64,000 bases of DNA from Phreatobacter aquaticus (GTDB lineage Bacteria > Pseudomonadota > Alphaproteobacteria > Rhizobiales > Phreatobacteraceae): positions 1,264,828-1,328,827 of the forward strand of contig NZ_CP039865.1 of assembly GCF_005160265.1 (NCBI RefSeq). The letters are read 5' to 3'. Numbering within the stretch: the stretch's first letter is position 1; every line of letters starts with the position of its first letter. This document shows positions 43,979-52,750 of this stretch, piece by piece. Under the pieces are notes generated by a model. It saw nothing but the letters and a program-made list of their open reading frames with translations, searched no databases and was not told the DNA's origin. Position numbers and translations under genes: made by a program.

Positions 43979-44776
43979 TCATCCAAGCCACCGCTTGCGC
44001 CGCCTGTAGTGCTTGATGTTGCGAAACCGGTCGCGGCCCTCGGCACCCGAGAAGCCAAGATAGAATTCCTTGACGTCCTGGTTGCTTTCCAACTGCTCGC
44101 GCGTCCCGTGGAGCACGATGCGGCCGGCCTCCATCACATAGCCGTAGTCGCACTGGCGGACCGCCGCGCGGGCGTTCTGCTCGACCATCAGGATGGTCAG
44201 GCCTTCCTCGCGGCGAATTCGTCCGATCGTTTCGAACAGTTGCTCGACCAGCAGGGGCGCCAGGCCCATCGACGGCTCGTCGAGGATCAGGATCCGCGGC
44301 CGGGCCATCAGGGCGCGGCCGACCAGCAGCATCTGCATCTCGCCGCCGGACAGATAGCCGGCGGTGCGTTGCATGAGCGCTGGCAAGGCCGGGAAGTAAT
44401 TGAAGATCTTCTCGAGATCGGCCTTCACCGCCCGGCTGTCGGCGCGCAGATGCGCGCCGACCATGAGGTTCTGCTCCACCGTCAGGTGCTCGAGGACCTT
44501 GCGCCCCTCGAGAACCTGAACGACGCCGCGCCGGAAGATCGCCGCTGGGTCCTCATGCCGGATGTCGTCGCCGTCCAGCAGCACCTGGCCAGCCGTCACC
44601 TCGCCCAATTCGGCGTGGAGCAGGCCGGAAATGGCCTTGAGCGTCGTCGTCTTGCCGGCGCCATTGGAGCCAAGCAGGACGACCATGCTGCCGTCCGGAA
44701 CCTCAAGGCTGACAGACCGCAGCACCTGGATGACCCCGGCATAGACGACATCGACATTGGTCAGCGACAGGCCCAT
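43979..44776 (-). CDS. LIV-type ABC transporter ATP-binding protein (LivF-like)
   Basis: A 265-residue ABC ATPase. Walker A is GSNGAGKTTTLK, the Q-loop region VVQVLEGRKVLEHLTVEQNL, the signature YLSGGEMQMLLVGRAL and Walker B ILILDEPSMGLAP, then the H-loop MVEQNA. The lack of an extra domain and the order in the operon match LivF. The C-terminal tail is basic (KHYRRRKRWLG). It powers uptake with LivG-, LivH- and LivM-like proteins and the binding protein next to it. The acyl-CoA synthetase in the same operon implies a carboxylic acid rather than an amino acid as ligand. Confidence 0.93.
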   Translation of the reverse strand: MGLSLTNVDVVYAGVIQVLRSVSLEVPDGSMVVLLGSNGAGKTTTLKAISGLLHAELGEVTAGQVLLDGDDIRHEDPAAIFRRGVVQVLEGRKVLEHLTVEQNLMVGAHLRADSRAVKADLEKIFNYFPALPALMQRTAGYLSGGEMQMLLVGRALMARPRILILDEPSMGLAPLLVEQLFETIGRIRREEGLTILMVEQNARAAVRQCDYGYVMEAGRIVLHGTREQLESNQDVKEFYLGFSGAEGRDRFRNIKHYRRRKRWLG

Positions 44777-44800
44777 GGCGCTTCTCAGCCTTTCCTGCCG

Positions 44801-46000
44801 CTACCACTTCGCCAGGTCGGGAACGGTCAGCCAGCCGCCGCCAAGCGGCACGATCTGGCCGTTGCGGACGACCTCGGCCGTCGCCCGGATCTGACCGATC
44901 GGGAACGGTGCCGTCGTGTCGAAGTCGAGCGTCGGCAGGGCTCCGAGCAGTTCCTGTTCGGTGAAGACATTGTCGAGCAGGGCCTGACGCATGGCCTCGC
45001 CGGTGACGTTGTCGCGACCGACCTTGGCGACCGCCCGCTCCAGCACGCGCAGCGCGAGAAGCGCCTGCGACGCGGACTGCGCGGTGATCAGGCCCCAGGT
45101 CCCCCCATCTTTCCGATAGCGCATGAAGATGTCGCGCAGCGGCAGGCTCTCCTGGGAGGGCGAGGCGAACGAGAAGGCTGAGTAGAAGCCCTCCATGTCG
45201 GCCATGCTGGTACCCTTGGCGGCCTCGGTCAGGCCATTGTGGGTCGAGGTGATCACCGGGATCTTGACGCCAAGCTCCTTGAGAGCGCTCGCCGTCGCCT
45301 GGACCTGAGCCGTCGTACCGCCCACGACGATGACATCCGCGCCTTGGGCGACAATCGCGCGCACGCTGCTCGACAGGGACACAGGCGCCGTATCCGCCCA
45401 TTGCGTCTCCATCATCTGGAAGCGCGCCGGATAGGTCTTGGCCAATTGATGCAGGCCGTTCAGCTGGTCGACGAAGCCGGCCTGATTCTGTGTGCTGATC
45501 GAGGCGATCTTGAGCACGCTGCCCTTCTGCTCCTGCAGGCGGGACAGAAGGCCGGCAAATTCATGGCTGTAGGTCGGGCGGATCGAATAGTGCCAGCCGT
45601 TCTCCGCCCAGACGAGGCCGACCATGGCAGTGCCGATGATCATCGGAACCTTGTCGGTCGGCAGACGCCGCATGAGGGTCGTCAGGTCGGGAGAGCCGAA
45701 GCCCAGATGCATGATCGGGCGTTCGGAGCGCAGGATCGACGGCCAGGTGCGCGCGATGACGGCTGCGTCATAGCGCATGTCGTGGATGCTGAGCTTGACG
45801 GTCACCCCGAGGCGCTTGCCCACCTCTTCGTTCCACCAGTCAGCGATGGTCTTCACGCCCGACATGGCATTGGGCATGACATTGGCGAACGGCCCCGAAA
45901 AGTCGGCGCTGACGCTCATCACATAATCGGCCGCGCTTGCCGGCAGGCTTGCGGCCAGCCAAATCGCCGCGGCGATCGCCTTCGTCTTCACCTTGAACAT
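44801..46000 (-). CDS. LIV-type ABC transporter substrate-binding protein
   Basis: A 399-residue periplasmic binding protein with a signal peptide (IAAAIWLAASLPASA/ADYVM). It belongs to the Peripla_BP_6 group: VSADFSGPFANVMPNAMSGVKTIADWWN at the start of lobe 1, SRLQEQKGSVLKIASISTQNQAGF and DVIVVGGTTAQVQATASALKELG in lobe 2. GGAGG precedes ATG 46000. It sits between the LivF-like ATPase and the LivM-like permease. This branch is commonly found with an AMP-binding synthetase; the ligand is unknown, probably a hydrophobic or branched carboxylate. Confidence 0.92.
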   Translation of the reverse strand: MFKVKTKAIAAAIWLAASLPASAADYVMSVSADFSGPFANVMPNAMSGVKTIADWWNEEVGKRLGVTVKLSIHDMRYDAAVIARTWPSILRSERPIMHLGFGSPDLTTLMRRLPTDKVPMIIGTAMVGLVWAENGWHYSIRPTYSHEFAGLLSRLQEQKGSVLKIASISTQNQAGFVDQLNGLHQLAKTYPARFQMMETQWADTAPVSLSSSVRAIVAQGADVIVVGGTTAQVQATASALKELGVKIPVITSTHNGLTEAAKGTSMADMEGFYSAFSFASPSQESLPLRDIFMRYRKDGGTWGLITAQSASQALLALRVLERAVAKVGRDNVTGEAMRQALLDNVFTEQELLGALPTLDFDTTAPFPIGQIRATAEVVRNGQIVPLGGGWLTVPDLAKW

Positions 46001-46050
46001 GTTGTCCTCCCAGCTCTCCGGTTGATCCGGACGTCTTCTCGCCTGCCCGC

Positions 46051-47100
46051 TCAGTTGCGCGGGAAAGGCCAGATCTGAAATGCGTTGCGAAGCACGGCCC
46101 AGCGATGCGCCAGGCCGCGCGGCTCGAAGATGAGCGCGAGCAGGATGCAGCCGCCGAGAATGATGGAGGTCAGCGCGAACAGCATGCCGCCGCTGCCGGA
46201 GCCGGCCTGCATCAGCGTGTTGGCGACCTTGTGCAGGCCTTCCTGCAGGACGGTGATGAACACCACGCCGAGGATGGGCCCGAGGCGGCTGTGCAGGCCG
46301 CCAACGATCAACATGCCGAGGTACCAGACGGACGCGAACAAGGTGAAGCTCGCCGCGGTGACGAATTGCAGGAAATAGGCAAGGCAAGCGCCGGCCACGC
46401 CGGCAAACAGCGAGCCGACGAAGAAGGCCATCAGCTTCACCCGCATCACGGGGATACCCATGACTTCCGCGGCGATGTCGTTGTCCCTGACGGCCATCAT
46501 CGCGCGCCCGAAGCGCGAATGCTGCAGCCGGAACGCCGAGATGGTCAGCAGGGCGACCAGCGCCAGCGTGAAGTAATAGAAGCCCGTTGGCGTGCCGAGG
46601 TCGGCTCCGAACAGGGTGAGCGGTTCCACCGGCATGCCCGCCAGGCCGCCGAGCCAGCTCGCCGGCAGCGCATAGATCACGATCGGGAACATCGCCTGGG
46701 CGGCAAGCGTGGTCAGCGCCAGATAGAGGCCCTTCACCCGCACCGCCGGAAGGGCAAAGAGGATCGACACGCAACCGGCCGCCAGCGCCGCCAACGGGAT
46801 CACCACGAAGACCGGTTGGCCATAGCTCGACAATTTGGCGGCCGCGAAGGCGCCGATACCGACGAAGGCCGATTGCGCGATGTTGATCTGTCCGGCCATG
46901 CCGACCGTGACATAGAGGCCGTAGACCGCCATCAGCGTGATGAACATTTCGCTCGCAACGCCAAGGAGATAGGCGCCTGCGAACAGCGGCGCGCACAGGA
47001 GGCCGAGGGCCAGGGCCGAAGCCCAAATCCGGGACCGCAGGGTCTTGAGGACCCGCGTTTCCGCCGCATAACTCTCGAAGTGGATACCGGTCGGCAGCAT
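46051..47100 (-). CDS. LIV-type ABC transporter permease (LivM-like)
   Basis: A 349-residue inner-membrane permease with eight to ten spans. The typical segment MAGQINIAQSAFVGIGAFAAAKL, the ATPase-contact EAA-like loop RAMMAVRDNDIAAEVMGIPVMRVKLMAFF, and the final VLQEGLHK...LIFEPRGLAHRW are present. ATG 47100 is preferred (AAGG eight bases upstream); a GTG at 47106 overlapping the livH stop is the alternative. It pairs with the LivH-like protein to form the channel. Confidence 0.92.
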   Translation of the reverse strand: MLPTGIHFESYAAETRVLKTLRSRIWASALALGLLCAPLFAGAYLLGVASEMFITLMAVYGLYVTVGMAGQINIAQSAFVGIGAFAAAKLSSYGQPVFVVIPLAALAAGCVSILFALPAVRVKGLYLALTTLAAQAMFPIVIYALPASWLGGLAGMPVEPLTLFGADLGTPTGFYYFTLALVALLTISAFRLQHSRFGRAMMAVRDNDIAAEVMGIPVMRVKLMAFFVGSLFAGVAGACLAYFLQFVTAASFTLFASVWYLGMLIVGGLHSRLGPILGVVFITVLQEGLHKVANTLMQAGSGSGGMLFALTSIILGGCILLALIFEPRGLAHRWAVLRNAFQIWPFPRN

Positions 47101-47102
47101 GG

Positions 47103-48002
47103 TCACAGCCTTTCGATCCGCTTCCAGCCGAACAGCCCCTGGGGCCGCACGAGCAGGACCGCGATCATGACCGCGTAGGGCAACACGCCGGACGCGGCGC
47201 CGTTGGTGAGAGGGTCGAGATAGGCCATGGCGAGCGCCTCCCCGATGCCGATCAGCACGCCGGCCAGCGGCGCGCCGCGGATCGATTCAAGCCCGCCCAG
47301 CAGGGCGACCGGAAGCGCCTTGAAGCCGATATGCGCGACCTCGATCGACACCACGCGTCCCGACAGCAGCACGATGGCTGCGGCCGTGGCGACCACCGTT
47401 CCGAGGATCCATGCCGTTGCGATTGCCCCGCGTACCGAGACACCGAGCGACATGGCGGTGCGATGGTCCTCGGCAACCGCCGCAAGGCGCAGGCCGTAGC
47501 GGGTGCGCGTGAAGAAGGCATGCAGGCAGAGAGCCAGTAGAAGGGAGAACAGTCCGCCGATCAGCAGCGGCGTGCTGATCAGGAACGGCCCCAGCCGGAA
47601 GGCGCCCTCGGGCAGGATCGCCGGAAAGGCGCGCGTCTCGGCGGTCCAGATCAGCTGCGCCGTGCCGCGCAGCACGATCAGCAGCGCGACGCTCGCCATG
47701 AAGATCGCAAAGGCCGGCTGGCTGATCAGCGGGCGGAACACGAAGCGCTCGAGCACCAGGCCGAAGCCGATACAGGCGGCGAGCGTCAGCGCAAGGCTCA
47801 CCACCAGCGGCACCTCCCATCCGACCGCCTTCAGACCGAGCGTGAAGGTCCACAGGAACAGCGCGCCGAAAACCAGCACCTCGCCCTGCGCCAGATTGAC
47901 GATGCGCGAGGCGCGATAGATCACGACGAAGGAAATGGCGACGAGACCGTAGACCAGCCCGACGAGCGACCCTTCAATCAGGATTTGGATCAGCTTGATC
48001 AT
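47103..48002 (-). CDS. LIV-type ABC transporter permease (LivH-like)
   Basis: A 299-residue inner-membrane permease with about eight spans. The LivH signature is ASRIVNLAQGEVLVFGALF near the N-terminus, and the EAA-type loop GLRLAAVAEDHRTAMSLGVSVRGAIATAW contacts the ATPases. The C-terminus ends with VLPYAVMIAVLLVRPQGLFGWK. ATG 48002 overlaps the stop of the acyl-CoA synthetase by four bases, so the transporter and ligase are translationally coupled. Confidence 0.92.
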   Translation of the reverse strand: MIKLIQILIEGSLVGLVYGLVAISFVVIYRASRIVNLAQGEVLVFGALFLWTFTLGLKAVGWEVPLVVSLALTLAACIGFGLVLERFVFRPLISQPAFAIFMASVALLIVLRGTAQLIWTAETRAFPAILPEGAFRLGPFLISTPLLIGGLFSLLLALCLHAFFTRTRYGLRLAAVAEDHRTAMSLGVSVRGAIATAWILGTVVATAAAIVLLSGRVVSIEVAHIGFKALPVALLGGLESIRGAPLAGVLIGIGEALAMAYLDPLTNGAASGVLPYAVMIAVLLVRPQGLFGWKRIERL

Positions 48003-49957
48003 GCCGGTTCCCCGATCCGGTTGATGGCCACGGGGGCGTTCAGCTTGCTGGTATTGCCGTCCTGGTAGCGGACCTCGATCTCGACGCGGATCTCGGCATG
48101 GTCGGCATACAGAGCGTCGATGATCCCGCTGTAGCGATCGTGGATCTGGGCGCGGCGCAGCTTGCGTGAGCGGGTCAGCTCGGATTCGTCGGCGTCGAGC
48201 TCCTTCGGCAAATTGGCGAAGGCGGCGATGCGGGCCCCCGGATCGAGAAGGCGGTTGACCCTGGCGATCGCCTGGTCGACCTCGCTGCGCACTTCGGCAA
48301 GCTGGCTGAGCTCGGGGAACGTGCCGTAGGCCAGACCCTTCAGTTCAGCGAACCGGCCGGCAATCTCGGAATCGACATTGATCAGCGCCACCACGCGCTC
48401 GCGCGTCTCGTCGCCGATCACGATGGCATCGCGGATCAGCGACGCCGCGCGCAAATGGTTCTCGATGAACTGCGGCGGATAGGACTGGCCGCCTTTCAGG
48501 TTGCGCAGGTCCTTCAGCCGGTCGAGGAAGACGAGTTCCCCCGTCTCGTCGATGCGCACCGCGTCGCCGGTCTGGTAGCCGTCCTCGACGCGGCCGAGGT
48601 CGACGGTCGCCTCCGGGTCGTTGAGATAGCCGAGGAAGGCCATGACCTTGAGCCGCAACTGGCCCTTCTCATCGACGAAGGCCTCGATCGGCTCCGCAAT
48701 GGACGGGTCGGACGGCATCAGGCTGCCCAGCGAATGCGCATTGCGGCTGCCGGGCCGGTGGGTCGAGATGAGGCCAAGTTCGGTCGAGCCATAGAGATTG
48801 CCAAGCGGCACGCCGAAGGCGCGGAAGCGTTCAAAGAGCTCGGCCGACAAGCCCGCACCACCCGACAGGACCGCCCGTGCGCGGGTCAGGCCCAGGAGAT
48901 CGCGGACGCCCTTCAGGACGAGCACGTCGGCGATCCGCCACAGGAGCGCATGCCACGGCCCCCGTCCGGTGCCGCGCACCCGGTTCAGTCCCTGCTGCAA
49001 TCCCCAGGCATAGAGGGCCTGGCGGAAGCGACCGGCCGCCATCATGCGCGCCTCGATACCGGAGGCCTGCATCTCCCACTGGCGCGGCGTGAACATCAGG
49101 AATTCCGGGCCGATCTCGCGCAGGTCGCTCTGCACCATGTCCGGCTTCTCGGCGAAATGGACGATCATCGGCGCGAGCAGCGGCAGCGCGATGCCGAAGA
49201 ACTGCTCGGCGGCCCAGGCGGGCGAGATGTAGGAGAGGTAGTTGCCGCCGGGACGGACGTTCAGCGATCCCATCAGCCGATGCGCATTGTCGAGAATGAA
49301 GGCATGCGACAGGACCGCCGCCTTCGGGCGCGACGTGGTGCCCGACGTGTAGCAATAGGCGGCCGGCTCGCTGGCCTTGCCCTCGGCAATACGGGCATCG
49401 ACCCAGGCATTCGACTCGAAGATCTGGCCTTGCTCGACCAGCGCCTTGTAGGACACGAGCCTCGGCTCGTCGTAGGACCAGAGCCCGCGCTCCTCGACGA
49501 ATACGACGCGACGGATGCGGTCGATGGTCGCGAGACAAGCCAGGATCTTGTCGATCTGCTCCTGGTCCTGGCCCAGCGCCATCGTCGCGCCGGAATGGTC
49601 AAGCGCGTAGAGAAGCTCGTCGGCTGGCGCGTCAGGATAGACGCAGACGGTGATCGCGCCGATCGACTGCACCGCCAGTTCGGTGATGAACTGTTCCGGC
49701 GTGTTCTCCGAGATCAGTGCCACAACCTCGCCGCGACGAAGACCGAGCGCCGCAAAACCGCGCGCCACGGACCGCACCTCATCCAGGACCTCGGTCCAGG
49801 TCCGGACATGCCAGATGCCGGCCTTCTTGAATTTCAGCGCGGGATCGGCGGCAAACTCGGCCGCGTTGCTCGCCAGCAATTGCGGCAGCGTGCGGCCTTC
49901 CGAGCGGCGCAGGCCCTCCGGCGCGGGATCGGCCCGGAAGATGCGGGGGGCGATCAT
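47999..49957 (-). CDS. AMP-binding acyl-CoA synthetase embedded in the ABC transporter operon
   Basis: A 652-residue long-chain-type ligase of the ANL superfamily. The P-loop reads CYTSGTTSRPKAAVLSH (residues 202-218), with serine where most enzymes have glycine (TSGTTGxPK). Other motifs: GNLYGSTELGLISTH, DGYQTGDAVRI, FLDRLKDLRNLKGGQSYPPQFIEN. The last 60 residues contain the unusual ELTRSRKLRRAQIHDRYSGIIDALYAD, shared by ligases of this operon type. It is translated from inside the LivG gene (four-base overlap) and into LivH (four-base overlap). This placement suggests that the imported acid is activated as it enters the cell (inference). Confidence 0.9.
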   Translation of the reverse strand: MIAPRIFRADPAPEGLRRSEGRTLPQLLASNAAEFAADPALKFKKAGIWHVRTWTEVLDEVRSVARGFAALGLRRGEVVALISENTPEQFITELAVQSIGAITVCVYPDAPADELLYALDHSGATMALGQDQEQIDKILACLATIDRIRRVVFVEERGLWSYDEPRLVSYKALVEQGQIFESNAWVDARIAEGKASEPAAYCYTSGTTSRPKAAVLSHAFILDNAHRLMGSLNVRPGGNYLSYISPAWAAEQFFGIALPLLAPMIVHFAEKPDMVQSDLREIGPEFLMFTPRQWEMQASGIEARMMAAGRFRQALYAWGLQQGLNRVRGTGRGPWHALLWRIADVLVLKGVRDLLGLTRARAVLSGGAGLSAELFERFRAFGVPLGNLYGSTELGLISTHRPGSRNAHSLGSLMPSDPSIAEPIEAFVDEKGQLRLKVMAFLGYLNDPEATVDLGRVEDGYQTGDAVRIDETGELVFLDRLKDLRNLKGGQSYPPQFIENHLRAASLIRDAIVIGDETRERVVALINVDSEIAGRFAELKGLAYGTFPELSQLAEVRSEVDQAIARVNRLLDPGARIAAFANLPKELDADESELTRSRKLRRAQIHDRYSGIIDALYADHAEIRVEIEVRYQDGNTSKLNAPVAINRIGEPA

Positions 49958-50748
49958 GCCGCATCCCCCAGATAGGCATCGATCACCGCCGGATGGGTGC
50001 GCACCTCGTCGGGCGTGCCGCAGGCGATGACCTCGCCGAAATCGATCACCGTCACCCGGTCGGAGATCGACATCACGACTTCCATGTCGTGCTCCACCAG
50101 CACCACCGGAATGCCAAGGCCCTCGCGGATATCCAGGATGAACCGCGCGAGATCCTCCTTCTCCTCGTTGCTCATGCCGGCCATCGGCTCGTCCATGATC
50201 AGGACCGAGGGTTCGAGCGCGATGGCGCGGCCGAGATCGACGCGCTTGCGCATGCCGTAGGACATGTCGCCGACAGGCGTGTGGCGCAGCTGTTCGAGTT
50301 CGAGGAATTCGATGATCTTCTCGGCGCGCGCGGCGAACTCTTCTTCCTCGCGGCGCGTCGGTCCCCACCAGACAAGCGCGGCAAACGGACCCGTCGACAT
50401 CCGCAAGTGAAAGCCCGACAGGATGTTCTCCCGCGCCGTCATCGAGGGATAGGTCTGGATGCCCTGGAAGGTCCGGCTGATGCCGAGGGCTGCCCTCTTG
50501 TGTGGCGGCAGGCTGGAAATGTCCTTGCCCAGGAATCGCACCGCGCCCGATTGCGGCCGGTAGAATCCCGACAGGCAGTTGAGCAGGCTGGACTTGCCCG
50601 CGCCGTTCGGACCGATCACGGCATGGATCTCGCCCCGCTCCACGCTGAGCGACACGGACTTCAGTGTCTCGACGGCACCGAAACGAAGGCAAAGAGCGTT
50701 CGCCTCAAGAACCGTCGTCCCTTCCGATGGAATGGGTACGAGGGTCAC
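49954..50748 (-). CDS. LIV-type ABC transporter ATP-binding protein (LivG-like)
   Basis: A 264-residue ABC ATPase. Walker A is GPNGAGKSSLLN, the Q-loop SRTFQGIQTYPSMTARENIL, the signature MSYGMRKRVDLGRAIALEP, and Walker B VLIMDEPMAGMS; the H-loop is LVEHDMEVV. Signature LSGGQ is replaced by MSYGM, as in other synthetase-linked LivG proteins. The start is GTG 50748 with GGGAG six bases upstream. A 70-base AT-rich gap separates it from the acyl-CoA dehydrogenase gene. Confidence 0.92.
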   Translation of the reverse strand: MTLVPIPSEGTTVLEANALCLRFGAVETLKSVSLSVERGEIHAVIGPNGAGKSSLLNCLSGFYRPQSGAVRFLGKDISSLPPHKRAALGISRTFQGIQTYPSMTARENILSGFHLRMSTGPFAALVWWGPTRREEEEFAARAEKIIEFLELEQLRHTPVGDMSYGMRKRVDLGRAIALEPSVLIMDEPMAGMSNEEKEDLARFILDIREGLGIPVVLVEHDMEVVMSISDRVTVIDFGEVIACGTPDEVRTHPAVIDAYLGDAA

Positions 50749-50818
50749 GACGTCTCCCTTCAGGGACGCGGGTCAGGCGCCTCTGTTGTCTTCTTGTTTT
50801 TTTGACTGCTATGCGTCG

Positions 50819-51982
50819 TCAGCCGAAGCTGACGTCCAGCCCGCACTCGCGTGCGATCAGGAGTGTCTGGATCTGCGAGCTTCCGTCGCCGATCGTGCAG
50901 ATGCGGTTGTCGCGCAGATAGCGGGACGGCGCACAATCATCCATGAAGCCCCAGCCGCCATGCACCTGGATCGCCATGTTGGCGACCTCGGAGCCGGTTT
51001 CCGTCGCATGGAGCTTGGCCATGGACAGGGCCATCAGGTCGTCCTTGCCCTGATCGACGCCCCACGCGGCGCGATAGGTGACAAGACGCGCGCTGTCGAC
51101 CTTGAGCGCCATCCGGGCGACCAGGTCCTGGATCAGTTGCAGGCGACCGATCGTGCCGCCGAACGCCTTGCGCTCCTTGGCATAGGTGATCGAATGGTCG
51201 AGGCTCGCCTGGGCCAGCCCCAGCGAGCAGGCGGCGAGGAAGACGCGAGCGGCCTGATAGCCCTTGTGCAGCACCCAGCGGCCGGCATGCGGCTTGCCGA
51301 CGATGGCGCTGTCGGGCAACTGGCAATCATCGAGATAGAGCGGTCGCGTGTCCGACGAGCGCCAGCCCATCTTGCGGTACTTCTCGCCCTGGCTGTAGCC
51401 GGCGGTGCCCTGCGGGACCAGGAACAGCGTGTATTGCTTGTGCTCGGCCTCGCGCGGGCTGGACACCGCGAGGATCAGCGCGAAGGATGAGATATCGGTG
51501 CCTGGATTGGTGATGTAGGCCTTTTCGCCGGTCAGCGACCACAGCCCGTTGCCGAGCGCATTGGCGCGCGTCTTGAAGCCAGCCGTGTCACTGCCCGCAT
51601 CCGGCTCGGTGCCGGCGATGGAGCAGATCTTCCGGCCACTGATGATGTCCGGCAGCCATTGGCGCTTCTGCTCCTCGGTGCCGTAGCGCTGCAGTGTCAG
51701 ACCAGTCGCCATCGACACCATGGCCGAGACCGCGAGCGATTGGTCGGCCCGGGCGACTTCCTCGATGGCCAGAACGGCGTCGAACACGCCAAGCCCCATT
51801 CCGCCATATTCCTCGGCGAACGGGATCGACATCACACCGAGCTCACCGAGCTTCTTGAAGAGATCCGTCGGGAAGATGGCGTCGCGATCGAGTTGCTCGG
51901 CGCGCGGCGCGATTTCCGCTTGTGCGAAGCTGCGCACGCGCTCCTGCAAGGCCAGCTGGTCGGGCGTCAGATCGAAATTCAC
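50819..51982 (-). CDS. Acyl-CoA dehydrogenase with Asp at the catalytic-base position
   Basis: A 387-residue FAD flavoenzyme that would introduce the alpha,beta double bond into an acyl-CoA. FAD- and substrate-site segments: SMATGLTLQRYGTEEQKRQWLP, AGTEPDAGSDTAGFKTRA, TGEKAYITNPG, ERKAFGGTIGRLQ and IQVHGGWGFMDD. The catalytic glutamate normally found in YEG/IGEG near the C-terminus is aspartate here (D366 in TIGDGSSQIQ), and the helix-G position used by isovaleryl-CoA dehydrogenase also lacks Glu (AARVFLAACSLG). Start is GTG 51982 with GGGAG upstream. It is the first enzyme gene after tetR and corresponds in position to FadE19 of the mycobacterial leucine operon. Confidence 0.9.
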   Translation of the reverse strand: MNFDLTPDQLALQERVRSFAQAEIAPRAEQLDRDAIFPTDLFKKLGELGVMSIPFAEEYGGMGLGVFDAVLAIEEVARADQSLAVSAMVSMATGLTLQRYGTEEQKRQWLPDIISGRKICSIAGTEPDAGSDTAGFKTRANALGNGLWSLTGEKAYITNPGTDISSFALILAVSSPREAEHKQYTLFLVPQGTAGYSQGEKYRKMGWRSSDTRPLYLDDCQLPDSAIVGKPHAGRWVLHKGYQAARVFLAACSLGLAQASLDHSITYAKERKAFGGTIGRLQLIQDLVARMALKVDSARLVTYRAAWGVDQGKDDLMALSMAKLHATETGSEVANMAIQVHGGWGFMDDCAPSRYLRDNRICTIGDGSSQIQTLLIARECGLDVSFG

Positions 51983-52058
51983 GGCGTTCTCCCTAAGACT
52001 TGTCTTGCAGCCCCTATTCCGGGGTCAGCACATGCTTTTTGGCTCCGCTGCGGGTCTC

Positions 52059-52700
52059 CTAGTCGTGCAACGTGGCGGATAGTCTGTCGCTGGGCTTGGC
52101 CGCCAGCCCACGGGTCGCCATCTCGATGAGAGCGTCGGCGACGTCGGCGGCCGTCCAGGGCCCTTCGGGCGAGTACCACTTGGTGACCCAATGGACGGCG
52201 CCGAGCAGCATGAAGATCGCGATCTTCGGATTCAGCGGCAGGATGCTGCCGTCGGCGATGCCTTCCTCGACAAGTCGCCGCATGCGCTTCTCGAACTCGT
52301 CGCGCAGCCCGATGATCACCTTGGCCTGGGCGCCGGTCAGGGCATTCTCTTCCAGGATCAGGACCGGCACGCCCATGGCGCCGATCATCTCGCGCAGATA
52401 GGTCGACATGCCGATCTGGATTTTCTCAAGACCGGTCCGGCCAGACGCCTCGCCCTGGTCCATGCTCTCGCGGGCAATCTCCATCGCCTCTTCGTGGCAC
52501 GCGTAGAGCAGGTCCTGCTTGCTGGGCACATAGCGATAGAGAGCGGCCTTGGTGACGCCGAGGCGCTCTGCGACGTCGTCGAGCGAGGTGCCGTGGCTGC
52601 CGCGGCGATTGAAGAACCGCGCTGCCTCCCGGATGATCGCCTTGCGCTTGGTCTCAAGCTGCTCGTCCCGATTGGGAAGGGCATTGCCCCAACGCGACAT
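52059..52700 (-). CDS. TetR-family transcriptional regulator
   Basis: A 213-residue regulator. The DNA-binding domain spans about residues 15-65 (KRKAIIREAARFFNRRGSHGTSLDDVAERLGVTKAALYRYVPSKQDLLY, a classical TetR_N helix-turn-helix). The C-terminal domain is helical with a long ligand cavity and resembles regulators of fatty-acid or acyl-CoA genes. GGAG precedes ATG 52700. It lies 76 bases upstream of the dehydrogenase on the same strand and heads the twelve-gene catabolic unit; triple repeats in its promoter region are the likely operator. The effector is probably an acyl-CoA, by family analogy. Confidence 0.92.
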   Translation of the reverse strand: MSRWGNALPNRDEQLETKRKAIIREAARFFNRRGSHGTSLDDVAERLGVTKAALYRYVPSKQDLLYACHEEAMEIARESMDQGEASGRTGLEKIQIGMSTYLREMIGAMGVPVLILEENALTGAQAKVIIGLRDEFEKRMRRLVEEGIADGSILPLNPKIAIFMLLGAVHWVTKWYSPEGPWTAADVADALIEMATRGLAAKPSDRLSATLHD

Positions 52701-52750
52701 CGTCTGAACTCCGCTTGAGGGGCTCCTGGCCCGCGCTGGCCACAAGTCGC

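Noticed and set aside
48455-49975. 506-codon plus-strand frame opposite the acyl-CoA synthetase
   Set aside because: Shadow of a gene with clear ANL motifs on the other strand.
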